A stretch of 64,000 nt of DNA from Cinnamomum chago (Eukaryota > Streptophyta > Magnoliopsida > Laurales > Lauraceae), in contig CP142460.1 of assembly GCA_038049695.1 (NCBI GenBank), positions 37,877,501 through 37,941,500 of the forward strand. The letters are read 5' to 3'. The notes under the pieces were generated by a model. It ran no database searches, had not been told where the DNA came from, and was given only the letters and a program-made list of their open reading frames with translations. The position numbers were made by a program, and so were the translations under genes. Shown here piece after piece: positions 35,119 to 46,311 of the stretch. How positions within the stretch are numbered: the first letter of the stretch is position 1; the number at the start of each line of letters is the position of its first letter.

Positions 35119-36971
35119 TATTGGAAACTAGGTGGGTCTTCCAGATAGGTTTCAAAAACTTTTGACCCACTTGATGCAGGGATCAATAATCTAGAAGGCA
35201 ACAAACCCAATCCAGGATGCATTCCCTCAAACTCATAAATCATATACAGCAATATACTAGAAGATAGAAAACAGCACCTAAACATGCAACCACGAAATCC
35301 ACAACATACAAGGATGTAGATTTATACCTTTGCAGCCTTGTAGTGCTCTAATGGAGAATTTGAGTTCTTTCTTTGATGATGAACACCTTCACTATCCAAA
35401 TCAGAATCTCCAACACCTTTTGATCTTCCACGCTATGACCCGTATTAGATCTCTTTTCTCAAGAAGATGGTGGAATCTCCAAGAGAAAACCTAACAAGTA
35501 ACTCTAAGGAACTAAAGGTGAAAGAGAGGAAAACTTAGAAAGGAAGAGAACTTTTGCAACACTTGCACAAAGGGGCTGAAGTTGCTCACACTATTATGCA
35601 CGACCAAGAGGGGTTTGTTCCTCTTTATATAGCCCTCTAATCCACCTCTTTTCCTATTTGAAATAGAAGTTTAACTACCATTACAAAATAGTAAACTTCT
35701 CCTTTGCTAGTTGCTATAGAAGTCTCACTTCCACAACAATTAGTAGCTTTCTCATTTCTAATTAAAATAGAAGTCCTACTTCCATTAATAATTAGTAGCT
35801 TACCATTACCACTATTAGAAGTCTCACTTCAAATAGAAATAGTAACCTTCCTTTTAGAGTTCAAGTAGAATTAGTATCTTTCTAATAACTTGGGCTAGCG
35901 TGGGGACCACTATTAGAAGTCTCACTTCAAATAGAAATAGTAACCTTCCTTTTAGAGTTCAAGTAGAATTAGTATCTTTCTAATAACTTGGGCTAGCGTG
36001 GGGACCACTAGGGATTCCTTAGAAAGCTGGCTCCAACTGGGACACGTGACCCCACATCTCATGTGCAATCCGGGCCCACAGTTAATTGTAAATAACTCCA
36101 CCATATAAATGCAATTGCACTCCAGTCTTAGGAATAAATTACAATGAAGACCCTAAACTTCCCAATTACCACAAGTAGGCCCCTCTATCATTATCCATGG
36201 ATCAATTGGACCTGTCCACCAAATTAGATCCATATCTTACTATCCTTGAGCCCCAATTAATTATAATGATCATTTGGTACCGATCCAATTAACTCTTAAT
36301 TGGAATGGGTGCGCACTTACCAATGATAAATCCATTAATTGGCACAAGGGGATAATGTGGATAGATTCCTTCTTGATCATTGCATGTTCACACATTCCTA
36401 CTACCACATACCCAAGACACCGAGGTGTTGACCTACAGTTGGCCTCACTCATTGGTGACTCAAAGCAAATGAATAGTTAAAAACTTGAGTTCATCAATGT
36501 CTCATGATTGAGAGCCTATTGCTAGGGAATTATGAGAGCAGACCTCAAAATAAAGACAGTATATATAAGGTGCTTCTCATGGTCCTTCAATACATCCAAT
36601 GTACCAGCACCATGATCCAGAATCTTACATTCTGATGATAGAGACAAATCACACTATCTCATAGTGATCAAAGTGTTGCAACCTTGTCAGATGAGATGGC
36701 CAATCTCATCACTGGTTGTGAAGATATTTAAGTATAAGATTTACAATACATGTCTCCTGTATGTGGATCTCATCCATACACATGTATTACATCTAGTATA
36801 CTTGTGGACTCCGGTTCATCTCATGAGCCATTATGTCATTCGTATTGGTTATGTGCATTAAGTAAGAAATCACCATTCATCTCATGAAAGGAAATAATGA
36901 TTATATTGATAAATAAAGAAATTAATCAATTTATTACATCAACTGATGGATTGAGACCATACAATCTAACA
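35119..36971 (-). repeat. 3' LTR of the minus-strand Ty1/copia element
   Basis: It is 1853 bp. On the minus strand it begins TGTTAG next to the polypurine tract (36972-36985) and ends CCAATA, where relatives have CCAACA. A TATATA box lies near 35628 (plus-strand CTTTATATAGCC). It exceeds the relatives by about 98 bp because of a tandem duplication at 35808-36003. Confidence 0.85.
35808..36003. repeat. 98-bp tandem duplication inside the LTR
   Basis: The block starting ACCACTATTAGAAGTCTCAC at 35808 repeats at 35906 and ends at the third ACCACTA. The other LTRs of this family (46312-48071 and 50066 onward) hold one copy. Confidence 0.9.
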
Positions 36972-36986
36972 ATCTCCCACTTGGGC

Positions 36987-39900
36987 TCAATGCCAGTCAG
37001 GGTTGCATCTCATGCCCATCCCATTTACATGTTGCTCAAAAACTTTGGTAGTCAAAGGCTTAGTAAAGGGATCTCCCAGATTGTCTGCAGAGTCTATCTA
37101 GGTGATAGCAGTATCACCTCTCTGCACAATCTCTCTAACCATGTGTAACTACCTCTGTACATGTTTTTGGTTCCTGGGTTCCTTGGACTTATCGACTGCC
37201 CTGCTGTTATCACAGTAAACTGTGAGCGGCTGTCTTGCCAAAAATACCACTCCAAGTTCCATAAGGAATCTTTTGAGCCAATCCACTTCTTTAGTTGTTT
37301 CTCAAGCAGCTATAGCATAAACACATACCCAGAAGTTGATATCTTGGAATCCTTATCTGACATGAAGTCAGAATATGTGTAACCGACTGAAATCAACTCA
37401 TTATTACCATAAATCAACATGTAATCTCTAGTCCTTCTCAAGTATTTGAGAATACACTTTACAGCAGTCCAATGTTCGGGTCCTGGGTTAGACTGATATC
37501 TACTGACTAGGCCAACTGCGTGATAGATATCTGGTCTAGGACTAAGCATAGCTAACCATACCAGCATCTCATCTATGTACGCATATTGGGATAAGCATAT
37601 CATCCTATTTTTCCTGTCTCAATAGAGTTTGATCCCTAGGATGTAACTGACTTCTCCCAAGTCCTTCATAACAAAAGTCTTAGCCAACTAAACTTTTACT
37701 GTTGACAACATTCCTATATCTTTCCCAAGGAGAAGGATGTCGTCGACGTATAAAATCAGAAAAACTACCCTGTCACCTTCATTTTTCATGTACACACATG
37801 ACTCATCCGGATTTTGATTAAAACCAAATGATTTGATTGCCCGGTCAAAACGAATGTTCCAAGTTCGGGATGCCTGCTTCAGTCCATAAATAGACTTTTG
37901 CATCTTGCAAACTCTTTGCTATTGGTTTGTAGCTACAAAAACGTCTGGTTGCACCATATAGATGTCTTCCTCAAGATGGCCGTTGATAAACGTCATCTTG
38001 ACATCCATTTGCCAAATCTCGTAATCAAGATGAGCCGCAATAGATAAGAGTATCCTAATGGACTTGAGCATGGCTACCGGCAAGAAGGTTTCCTCATAAT
38101 CGATATCTTCTTTCTGAGTATATCCTTTCGCAACAAGCCTGACCTTTAAAGGTCTCAACTCTTCCATCTGGTCCTCTCTTTCTCTTGTAGACTTACTTGC
38201 ACCCAATAAGATTAATATTGGCAGGGAAGTCCACAAGTGTCCAGACCTGATTGGAGTACATAGACTCCATCTCAGCTTTCATAGCATCTTTCCAACGTCC
38301 CGAATCTATGTCATTAATTGCTTCATCATAGTTACAGGGATCTTGTTCCGGTTCTTCTGGGATTGCCTTGTAAGAATCTCCCAAGAACGAGAACCTATCA
38401 GGGGGCCTGATTATTCTCCCACTACGACGAGGCACTGGTGTAACTACTGGGTCTGGTAGGGGCGGTTCTTCCTCAAGTTCGGTCATATTTGGATTTGGAA
38501 TTGATTGTTCTTGAATCTCTTCCAAGATCACCTTTTCTAAAGATTTCCGGTCCATCATATAATCTTCCTCCAGAAAAACCACATTGGTGCTTACCAGCAC
38601 TTTCTGCTATCTGGGATTATAGAATAACCAACCTTTAGTTCCTTTAGGATATCCTACAAACGTGCATACTTCCGACTTCGTTTCCAACTTATCCGTCTTT
38701 ACCTTCAGCACGTGTGCTAGATAACCCAAAATGTGTAAATGTTGTAGACTAGGCTTTCGCCCAGACCATAACTCCCGGGGAGTCTTAGGTACAGACTTAG
38801 ATGGCACGAGGTTTAGTATGTACATCGCAGTATCCAAGGCATATCCCCAAAAGGATATAGGTAACCTGAGAAACTCAATATAGACCTAATCATATCTAAA
38901 AGAGTTCGGTTCCTTCTTTCCGCTAATCCATTCTGTTGAGGCATACCAGGAGCAGACAACTGGGAAAGAATCCCATTTTCTGATAAATATCCTATAAAAT
39001 CAGCAGAGAGATATTCCCCTCCTCGATCTGATCGAAGAGTCTTGATACTTTTACCTAATTGCTTTTCCGCTTCCGCTCGAAACTCTTTGAACTTTTCAAA
39101 AGCCTTGGACTTGCGGTGCATAAGGTATATGTATCCATATCTTGAGTAGTCATCTGTGAAAGTGATGAAGTACTCATATCCTCCTCTGGCTCTGACATTA
39201 ATGGGTCCAACACATCAGTATGCACTAATTCCAATAAATCTTTGGCCCTTTTGCCCTTGGATGAAAAGGGTCTTTTGGTCATTTTGCCTTCCAGACAGGA
39301 CTCACAGACAGGCATTGGTTCTACACAAAATGAAGGCAAGATACCATCTTTCACTAGCCTGTCAATCCTATTTAGGTTTATATGACCTAGCCTCAAGTGC
39401 CAAAGTTTTGTTGGATTAGATGAAGGTAACCTTCTCTTTAATGATGGCCTATTGATTATTTCGGTATCATGTATCTCATACATTATGGGAGTTAACAGAT
39501 AAAGCCCATTAGTTACCTTGCCAGAACATATAAAAGTACCATTTCTCTTTATGACAACTTCAGTACCAAAAGTAATAGAATAACTTTTATTCACCAAACT
39601 AGAAACTGAAATTGAATTCTGTCTTAAAGACGGTACATATAGAGTGTCAAACAAAACCAACTTATTATCTTGAAAATAAAAAGTAATAACTCCTACTGAG
39701 ACCGCATCCGCCTTAGCATCAGATCCTAGGTTGACAATGATTTCGCCGTCACTGAGTTTCCTGGTTTCCCTGAACCCCTGCAACGAATTACATATGTGAT
39801 TAGTTGCCCCAGAGTCCACACACCAAGATTCCGAAGTACCAGTTGCAAAACTAACTTCAGAAACAAGTGACTTAATCATACCTGAGGTCTTCTTCTTAGA

Positions 39901-40200
39901 CAGATAATCTGGACAATTCCTCTTCCAATGTCCTGTCATACCACAATGGAAACACTTTCCTTTTGTCCCTGACCCCTTAGCCTTGCCAACACTACCATTA
40001 GGACCATTCTCCACCTTAGGACCCTTCGGAACTGATTTCTTTTTGCCTTTCTGCCCTTTGCCTTTCGGTTTGGACTTGGCAAATGACTTTTGTCATTAGG
40101 GCAGTTGGCTTCTTCTTCAAAATCCCTTCAGTCACCACCAGCTGGCTAAAAAGCTCAGCTAGAGTCAAATTCATTTTATTCATATTATAATTGACCTTGA
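36987..40200 (-). pseudogene. Ty1/copia pol, minus strand, decayed
   Basis: Landmarks in order: zinc knuckle CFHCGMTGHWKRNC (about 39950), protease WCVDSGATNHICN (about 39800), pre-integrase LWHLRLGHINLNRIDR, integrase pieces (39055-40014 and 38813-39121, in different frames), RT with LYVDD (near 37750) and RNase H (37310-37603). Frame breaks and stops occur near 39060, 38600, 38236, 37919 (TAG) and 37688. The TAG at 37919-37921 is also present in the plus-strand copy at 33364-33366. The gene ends at the stop at 36987-36989, next to the polypurine tract. Confidence 0.85.
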
Positions 40201-40243
40201 AATTGCTGAATGACTCTGGTAGTGACTCAAGGATTATGTCAAT

Positions 40244-40744
40244 CTACGATTCTGCATCAATCGCAGCCCCCAGTACATCTAACTCATTCAATGAGTCCAT
40301 CATTTTCAACATGTGGTCCTGTACTGGTGTGCCTTCAGCCATCTTGGTGCTTATAAGCACCCTCATAGCAGCCTGTCTAGCAGGCCTGCCCTGTTCCGCA
40401 AACATCTCCTTTAAGTTTGATATAATATCATATGCAGTCTTAAATGATTGATGTTGGTGTTGCAAAACACTAGACATGGATGCCTGTATATAACATCTGG
40501 CCATCTCATCGTCTTTGGCCCACTTGGTGTAAAGTTTCTTTTCTTCCTGTGATGCTTCCGGCAATGGCTCATCAAGGGGGGGTTTGGTAAGGACATATTT
40601 ATATCCTGAAGCTGTCAGGACTATATCCAGGTTCCATTTCCAGTCTACATAATTGGATCCCACCAACTTATTCTGGTTGAGGATGGTCGCAAGTGGATTG
40701 AAAGTATTTGAATTGATGCTTGAAATACTGTAGCACATAACCAT
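40244..40744 (-). pseudogene. Ty1/copia Gag, N-terminal 166 residues, closed by a nonsense codon
   Basis: It begins MVMCYSISSINSN after the long leader and contains the UBN2/gag-polypeptide signature (NYVDWKWNLDIVL; YKYVLTKPP). It is closed by TAG at 40244-40246, where the other copy has CAG (about 31058). Downstream the same frame continues into the zinc-knuckle region with a small break near 40085-40095. Gag would form the particle core, but this copy is defective. Confidence 0.82.
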
Positions 40745-42250
40745 ACATTCAATTAATGAATTTAAATGGCATTAGGGTTTAGTATTCTACCAAATTTATA
40801 TGGAATCCTCATAACCACTAAATTCAGAATACATCGGAATCCCAATCCCCGGGGTATGCCTCATTGGGGAGTGCGAATACCACCTAGATTGGTGCGGATC
40901 AAAGTTGGTCAAAATTAGGATTAAGACTAACTATCCATGATCCCCTTCATTCATTATTATCTAGGTATCTCATACCAAATAATGAATGACTCCCGATTAG
41001 GTTCGGTTTCTAAAATAAATGAGGCAAATCCTTGGGGATACTACATCACTATTTTAGTTAAGTGTGACCCACCAACTAGCATTGTATGACAACCGTTGCA
41101 AGCAGCTCCTCCTTGGAGAGTGGGTCCTCGCCCCGTCTCACCAACACTATCCATAGGAGATCCATATCTAGTAACCAGACAAGTAAAAGTCCTCCGTGGG
41201 CAACAGCCAATCTAAAGATGGCGCGAGGCTAATACTTTCCTTACAATGAACCTATGGTGGAAAACCATGGGGATTTCTAAATATAAATGCCCCGCTCCCA
41301 CTTAATATTTTAGAATTGAGGATTTTCTTTTAAGGTATTAGGGCCCACATATATATATATATGAACATCAAATCATCTCATGATATGATCAAAGATTGGT
41401 TCCAAGTCAAGTTATTTTAAGGAAAGTCCAGTTTCTTAAATTAGTGTTGCCAATGTGTCCATCTCATGGGTCATCAACACTAATTAGAACTCTTTCCAAA
41501 AATTAATTTGATTTGACCAATTTTAGTAACTTGCTATGTTTTGGATCAGATTTGGAAATATTTTAAATTAAGCATGCATCCATAAATAGAAAGTGCTAAA
41601 ATTAGAAACTAGTCCTCTCCTCCACATGGCCCTAGCGGAATAGACTTCTTGGACTTCTAGACTTTCCAAAACTTTGGAATTCCTCAAACTCTTTTGGAAA
41701 CTCCAAAAATCTTTTGGTAATCTTCAAGCTCTTTGATTAGGAGTCCAACATCGCTTTCCTTCTTCGTCTCGAACATCGCCAAAATTTGCAAATTTAAAAA
41801 AATTACATAAGTTCCTATGCCTCGATTATGAGACTTACATGGTAATCTAAACATGGAAATAAAAGGGCTATAGGGAAATTCATCATGCCTTGCCCTTTCA
41901 CGGGAAACCAAGGAAACCATGACGCCCTTTACATTTAGCCTTAAATAAACCAATAACCATAAAAAGAAAGCAAAAGACTTGTGGGCCATATAGAGAGGAC
42001 ATGATCATCTGCAAGTTAGTATCTCATACAACCATACAAAACACAAAAATAGGCTGCCAAATAATACTGGAAAAATAGGATGTAAGAGAAGACCCGAGAC
42101 TGAAAAATCCAGTTTCTGCATCATGCTGTGCAGTTGGCTCGGTCGACCGGCCAGGGGGCTCGGTCGACCGACCTGCAAGTCAGCCGGTCTACCGAGCACG
42201 GGGCCAGGTCGACCGGACTGACGAAAACCTGCAACATGGGTTTTCTGTTT
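40745..42250 (-). other. leader region of the minus-strand Ty1/copia element, part 1
   Basis: This is untranslated sequence between primer-binding site and gag, matching the inverted copy at 48087-49787. It holds a short (AT)n tract near 41351-41368, absent in the inverted copy, and the palindromes at 42140-42213. The last 5 bp (TGTTT, 42246-42250) are the target duplication of the solo LTR. No gene is supported. Confidence 0.75.
42140..42216. promoter_or_regulatory. two pairs of GTCGAC palindromes in the Ty1/copia leader
   Basis: Cores start at 42142 and 42163 (CGGTCGACCG twice) and at 42187 (degenerate GTCTAC) and 42208. Both pairs are spaced 21 bp. The inverted relative at 48345-48392 keeps three sites at 21 and 20 bp. 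The same decamer forms the promoter-proximal array of the unrelated gag-only LTRs. Confidence 0.6.
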
Positions 42251-45200
42251 TATCGCGACCCTGGAACGGGACCCCCGGGCCCGTGACGTTGTTTCGATGA
42301 TGATGTTCCAATTACTATTACAGATTTTTACTTTCCCACAGGTTCCCGCGGTGAGGGTTCCCAAAGACACGCGGAATCTGACTCACCCGATCAAGTATGC
42401 GGAAGCGTGTAGCAAAACACATCAAGCTGAGCACCAATAAAGTATTTAAGTGCCATGACAAATAATAACAAGACATAGTATCAAAGAAAGAAGCTAACAT
42501 GGCATTTCCATTAAGTTCAAGTTATAAAACTATCACCAAAGTAAGTTAAGTTTTAGGTACAATCCATAAGAGGCCAACAGAGGCCAATACACTTCTCCAA
42601 AATAATCAAAAGAACCCTATGACAAAGATGACGAGACTCAAGAACCCGCCCGACGTCTAGATGACATCGTCGGGCTGCCACTCTTTCACAGGGGTTGGCT
42701 CACAAGCCTCCTCCTCAAAGGTAACGTCTCTTGCACCTGGGCACCAACAAACAAGGGTCAAACACAACGGTTTGGCAGGTAATCAATTTAGGAGCGAGCA
42801 TGAACAATAATGTTTAAGAAAACATATAAGCAATACTTGATTTGAAATACTATCATGACTAAAGTACATTTGTAGAACTAAATAATTGAGCTGAGGTACT
42901 AAAACAAACTAGCATGAGTACATAATATATCATGAATAGTTACAATCCACAAGGAGCCCATCCTTTCTCTATCATTTATATAATGAAAAGAGCAAGCACG
43001 CACGACAAGCACGATATACATAATATAAGCACGACACAATTTCCCACAAAGACGGGAATTCCGGCCGCGGAACCGGACACGCACGATTTGTAATAAATAC
43101 ACGACCAGTCTGCAGACAGTCCACATGTTTAAGGACCCCCAGACAGTGGATCAAACTGAAAGGGCAGTCCAAGCTCAGTGGTGTTACTAAATTCATGAAT
43201 GCACAAAACACGTGAAACACTATCAAAACTTGTCGAGATAAAAGGGGGGGAAATCACTTATCAAAACACGATGAACACGACTAGCAAGGGCATAATTAAT
43301 ATGCATAACACGCTTAGGAAGTGATCCCCTTTTTCTTGAAACACGTCTTCAAAACTAGCTTGTACTTAAACTTCAAAACGAGTACACGATGATATTCATT
43401 ATATCAAAACCAAAGTACGAACACAAGGCCTATCAAGCTCATGCAAGGACCTTTGGTTGATCGTTGTGCAGCCGAAGTCCAGATGTTGGAACAAAAAATA
43501 GAATTGGTGCCCCAGAAGTTCAAGGACATCTCGGGTTTCGAGTGCATAATATCAGGCTAAAGGCCACTAAACATGTTCTAGTTTTCATTCTTGCAAAAAC
43601 TCTTCAAAACAGGAAATTTGTCAATTTCGGTCAGCTCGCGGTCAGGTGTCGGCTAGCCGAACTAAGGTATGGCGGCTAGCCGCCAGCTGACCGACGAGCT
43701 GACCGCTGGAAATCCAGGTCAAACACAGCCCTCTGGAAAAGGAACCAAACTGACTACGGTTAGCTTACGGTTAGCCGAACTGAGACTTGGCGGTTAGCCG
43801 TGAGCTGACCGTAGGGCTGACCGCTGAAACCCAGTCTGAAATGTAGCTCTCGGGAAAATGAACCGAACAACGCGCGGTTGGCCAGCGGTTAGCCGAGATG
43901 GGGTATGGCGGCTAGCCGCTCGCTGACCGTCAAGCTGACCGTAACTCCCTGGCGAAATGTCAACTTCTGGAAAGGGAACCGCCGAGCTCGGTCAGCTCGC
44001 GGTTAACGGAAATGGGGATTTCGGCTAGCCGCCAGCCGACCGACGGCTGACCGAAACTGCACGGGAAATGCAGTTCAGTGCAGATTTTCACATTTCTTTC
44101 TTCCCTTCTTCTTGTTCCTCATTCCACTAGCACTCCCTGAGCCTACATGCTCTCCAAGGGACAAAACACACATTTTTCCCAATTTCAAACATTCAATCCA
44201 AGGAAAACATGATCATGAAGCTTATACACATATCAAATGCACAATTTCTAAAATAACAGTGGAATCAAAATACACATGCACATTGGACCTATAAAGATTA
44301 CTTGCCTTGCCCAAATGCTAAACACTCTTCTCCAAGAACTTCACTCAAGCCAAGCCAAAGAACTACAAAAACCCATGGAAACCACGCAAAACTCACTCAA
44401 ATCTTGAAAACAAGAAACCCATTTTACCAAAAGGGTTTGTAACATGGAAAACAAGATCTTTAAGGAACTAAAAGACTTTATGAAAAACATGGGTTGAAGC
44501 TCTTACCTAGAGAAGGTCAAACAAGAGAGGAGGGAGAAAATGTAGAGCTTGTTCCACAAGAAACTCCACGAAATTGGTACCAACGGAAAACTTGCAAGGA
44601 GATGAAGAAGATGGTATTCTTAGAATTTCCTTTGGTGATCTCTAACTATGTCCTGCAAGGTGAGGAAGATGGAAAAGAAAGAGGGGTTTTCCAGCCCTAG
44701 GTCAAGGAAGTTGCAGAGATTGGGAGAAATGAATGAAAAGAGAGGGAGATAGGGCTTAAGTGAATACAATGGGCCCCAGTCAATATGAACTTTGAAACGA
44801 CGAAAACATGATCTTGTTGACCTCGGATGACTTCGATGAAGAAGGATAAAACGATCGTCGAAAAATCTAGTTTCCAAAAAGTATATTTTTGACATGGTTT
44901 TGAGATCTCAAAAATTGTGTCCAGATTTGTGCATAAAAGACAATTTTACCCTCTTTGGGCCAAAACTTGGGTTTTTTTGGGCTTCAAACATGAATGTGCT
45001 TAAGACAAAAGTTGTAACACATCGAAAAGTCATTCAAATGAAATCAAAATCACAATCACACGGAAACCGATATGATCCTCCCAAGCTTACACGTGCACTC
45101 AGGCCTTCCTGAGTGTGTCAGAGTAACACCAAACGTTCTCAAAATACCCAAAGCTATGTCTAAGACTAAACTAATTACTTCTAACCCAACGACCACTAAA

Positions 45201-45265
45201 CCCACTTAGGACTATACACATACTAATCGCACACTAATCGACTTGGTCTGGGTCGGGATCTAACA
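42251..45265 (-). mobile_element. chromovirus solo LTR (3.0 kb) with target duplication TGTTT
   Basis: The flanks TGTTT (42246-42250 and 45266-45270) are identical, and removing one copy plus the insert restores the leader sequence seen at 48285-48330. On the minus strand it begins TGTTAGATCCCGACCCAG and ends CGCGATA (expected CGCGACA). No internal region or second LTR is present, so it is a solo LTR from LTR-LTR recombination. It contains a palindrome-rich tandem array at about 43625-44075. No gene is supported inside. Confidence 0.9.
43625..44075. repeat. tandem array of about 115-120 bp units rich in GGTCAGCTGACC/CGGCTAGCCG
   Basis: Four units each contain CGGTCAGCT, CGG(C/T)TAGCCG and GAGCTGACCG blocks in dyad arrangement, joined by a spacer with GGAAA...GAACCG. 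Unit landmarks (GCTGACCG) recur near 43697, 43818, 43935 and 44048. The related array on the plus strand is at 60460-60895. Confidence 0.75.
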
Positions 45266-45270
45266 TGTTT

Positions 45271-45507
45271 CGTGTCCATTCTTCCCCAAATCACTTCCAA
45301 AGTGTTCCAGTGGCTTCCTACCATCCTTCCATCATTATTAAACCCTTTTGTGACTATCCAAACATGAATCTACTATCAAACCAAGTAAATTCATCAAAAC
45401 TGATCCTTACATAGCCCTTGCTTCATCTTCTTCGCATCTCATGCAAAGATTGGAGCAAGCCTGCTGATCTAACATGATTAGAGAAGAGGTATGTCTTTGA
45501 TACCAAT
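45271..45507 (-). other. leader region of the minus-strand Ty1/copia element, part 2, with primer-binding site
   Basis: The leader resumes after the solo LTR. Near 45493-45506 the minus strand reads TTGGTATCAAAGAC, a mutated initiator tRNA-Met primer-binding site. Confidence 0.75.
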
Positions 45508-46125
45508 TGTTGGAAACTAGGTGGGCCTTCCAGATAGGTTTTAAAAACTTTTGACACAGTTGATGCAAGGATCAATAATCTAGAAGGCAACAAACCCAAT
45601 CCAGGATGCATTCCCTCAAACTCATAAATCATGTATAGCAATATATTAGAAGATAGAAAACATCACCTAAACATGCAACCACGAAATCCACAACATACAA
45701 GGATGTAGATTTATACCTTTGGAGCTTTGTAGTGCTCTAATGGAGAATTTGAGTTCTTTCTTTGATGATGAACACCTCCACTATCCAAATCAGAATCTCC
45801 AACATCTTTTGATCTTCCACGCTATGACTCATATTAGATCTCTTTTCTCAAGAAGATGGTGGAATCTCCAAGAGAAAACCTAACTAGTAACTCTAAGGAA
45901 CTAAAGGTGAAAGAGAGGAGAACTTAGAGAGGAAGAGAACGTTTGCAACATTTGCACAAAGGGGCTGAAGTTGCTCACACTATTATGCACGACCAAGAGG
46001 GGTTTGTTCCTCTTTATATAGCCCTCCAATCCACCTCTTTTCCTATTTGAAATAGAAGTTTAACTCCCATTACAAAATAGTAAACTTCTCCTTTGCTAGT
46101 TGCCATAGAAGTCTCACTTCCACAA
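45508..46125 (-). repeat. Ty1/copia 5' LTR, inner 618 bp only
   Basis: It matches 35119-35740 of the 3' LTR and ends abruptly within it (after CTTCCACAACA), where plus-strand RNase H sequence begins. Confidence 0.85.
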
Positions 46126-46296
46126 CAGAGGAAGTATCACTTGGTCAGAGAGATTGTGCAAAGAGGTGATATTGCTATCACCAAGATAGCCTCTGCGAAC
46201 AATCTGGCAGATCCATTTACTAAGCCTTTGACCACCAAAGTCTTTGAGCAGCATGTAGACGGGATGGGCATGAGATGCAATCCCGATTGGCATTGA
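46126..46296 (+). pseudogene. Ty1/copia RNase H C-terminal tail (fragment)
   Basis: About 57 codons (from KYHLVREIVQRGD to the stop) are in frame and carry the conserved copia end motif ADPFTKPL. The rest of pol is missing upstream because the sequence switches to an inverted LTR at 46125/46126. The tail is followed by a polypurine tract (about 46298-46311). Confidence 0.85.
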
Positions 46297-46311
46297 GCCC
46301 AAGTGGGAGAT

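Larger units (their letters stand above)
35119..46125 (-). mobile_element. minus-strand Ty1/copia element (Tork-like), 5' LTR truncated
   Basis: On the minus strand: partial 5' LTR 46125-45508, primer-binding site near 45495-45506, long leader 45507-40745 (interrupted by a chromovirus solo LTR), gag-pol 40744-36987, polypurine tract and complete 3' LTR 36971-35119. The 5' LTR ends abruptly at 46125/46126, where a plus-strand pol tail of the same family begins. That is a rearrangement, not an insertion boundary. Confidence 0.85.

Noticed and set aside
45271..45507. A host gene in the copia leader
   Set aside because: The same sequence occurs inverted at 48087-48320 between primer-binding site and gag, so it is leader sequence.
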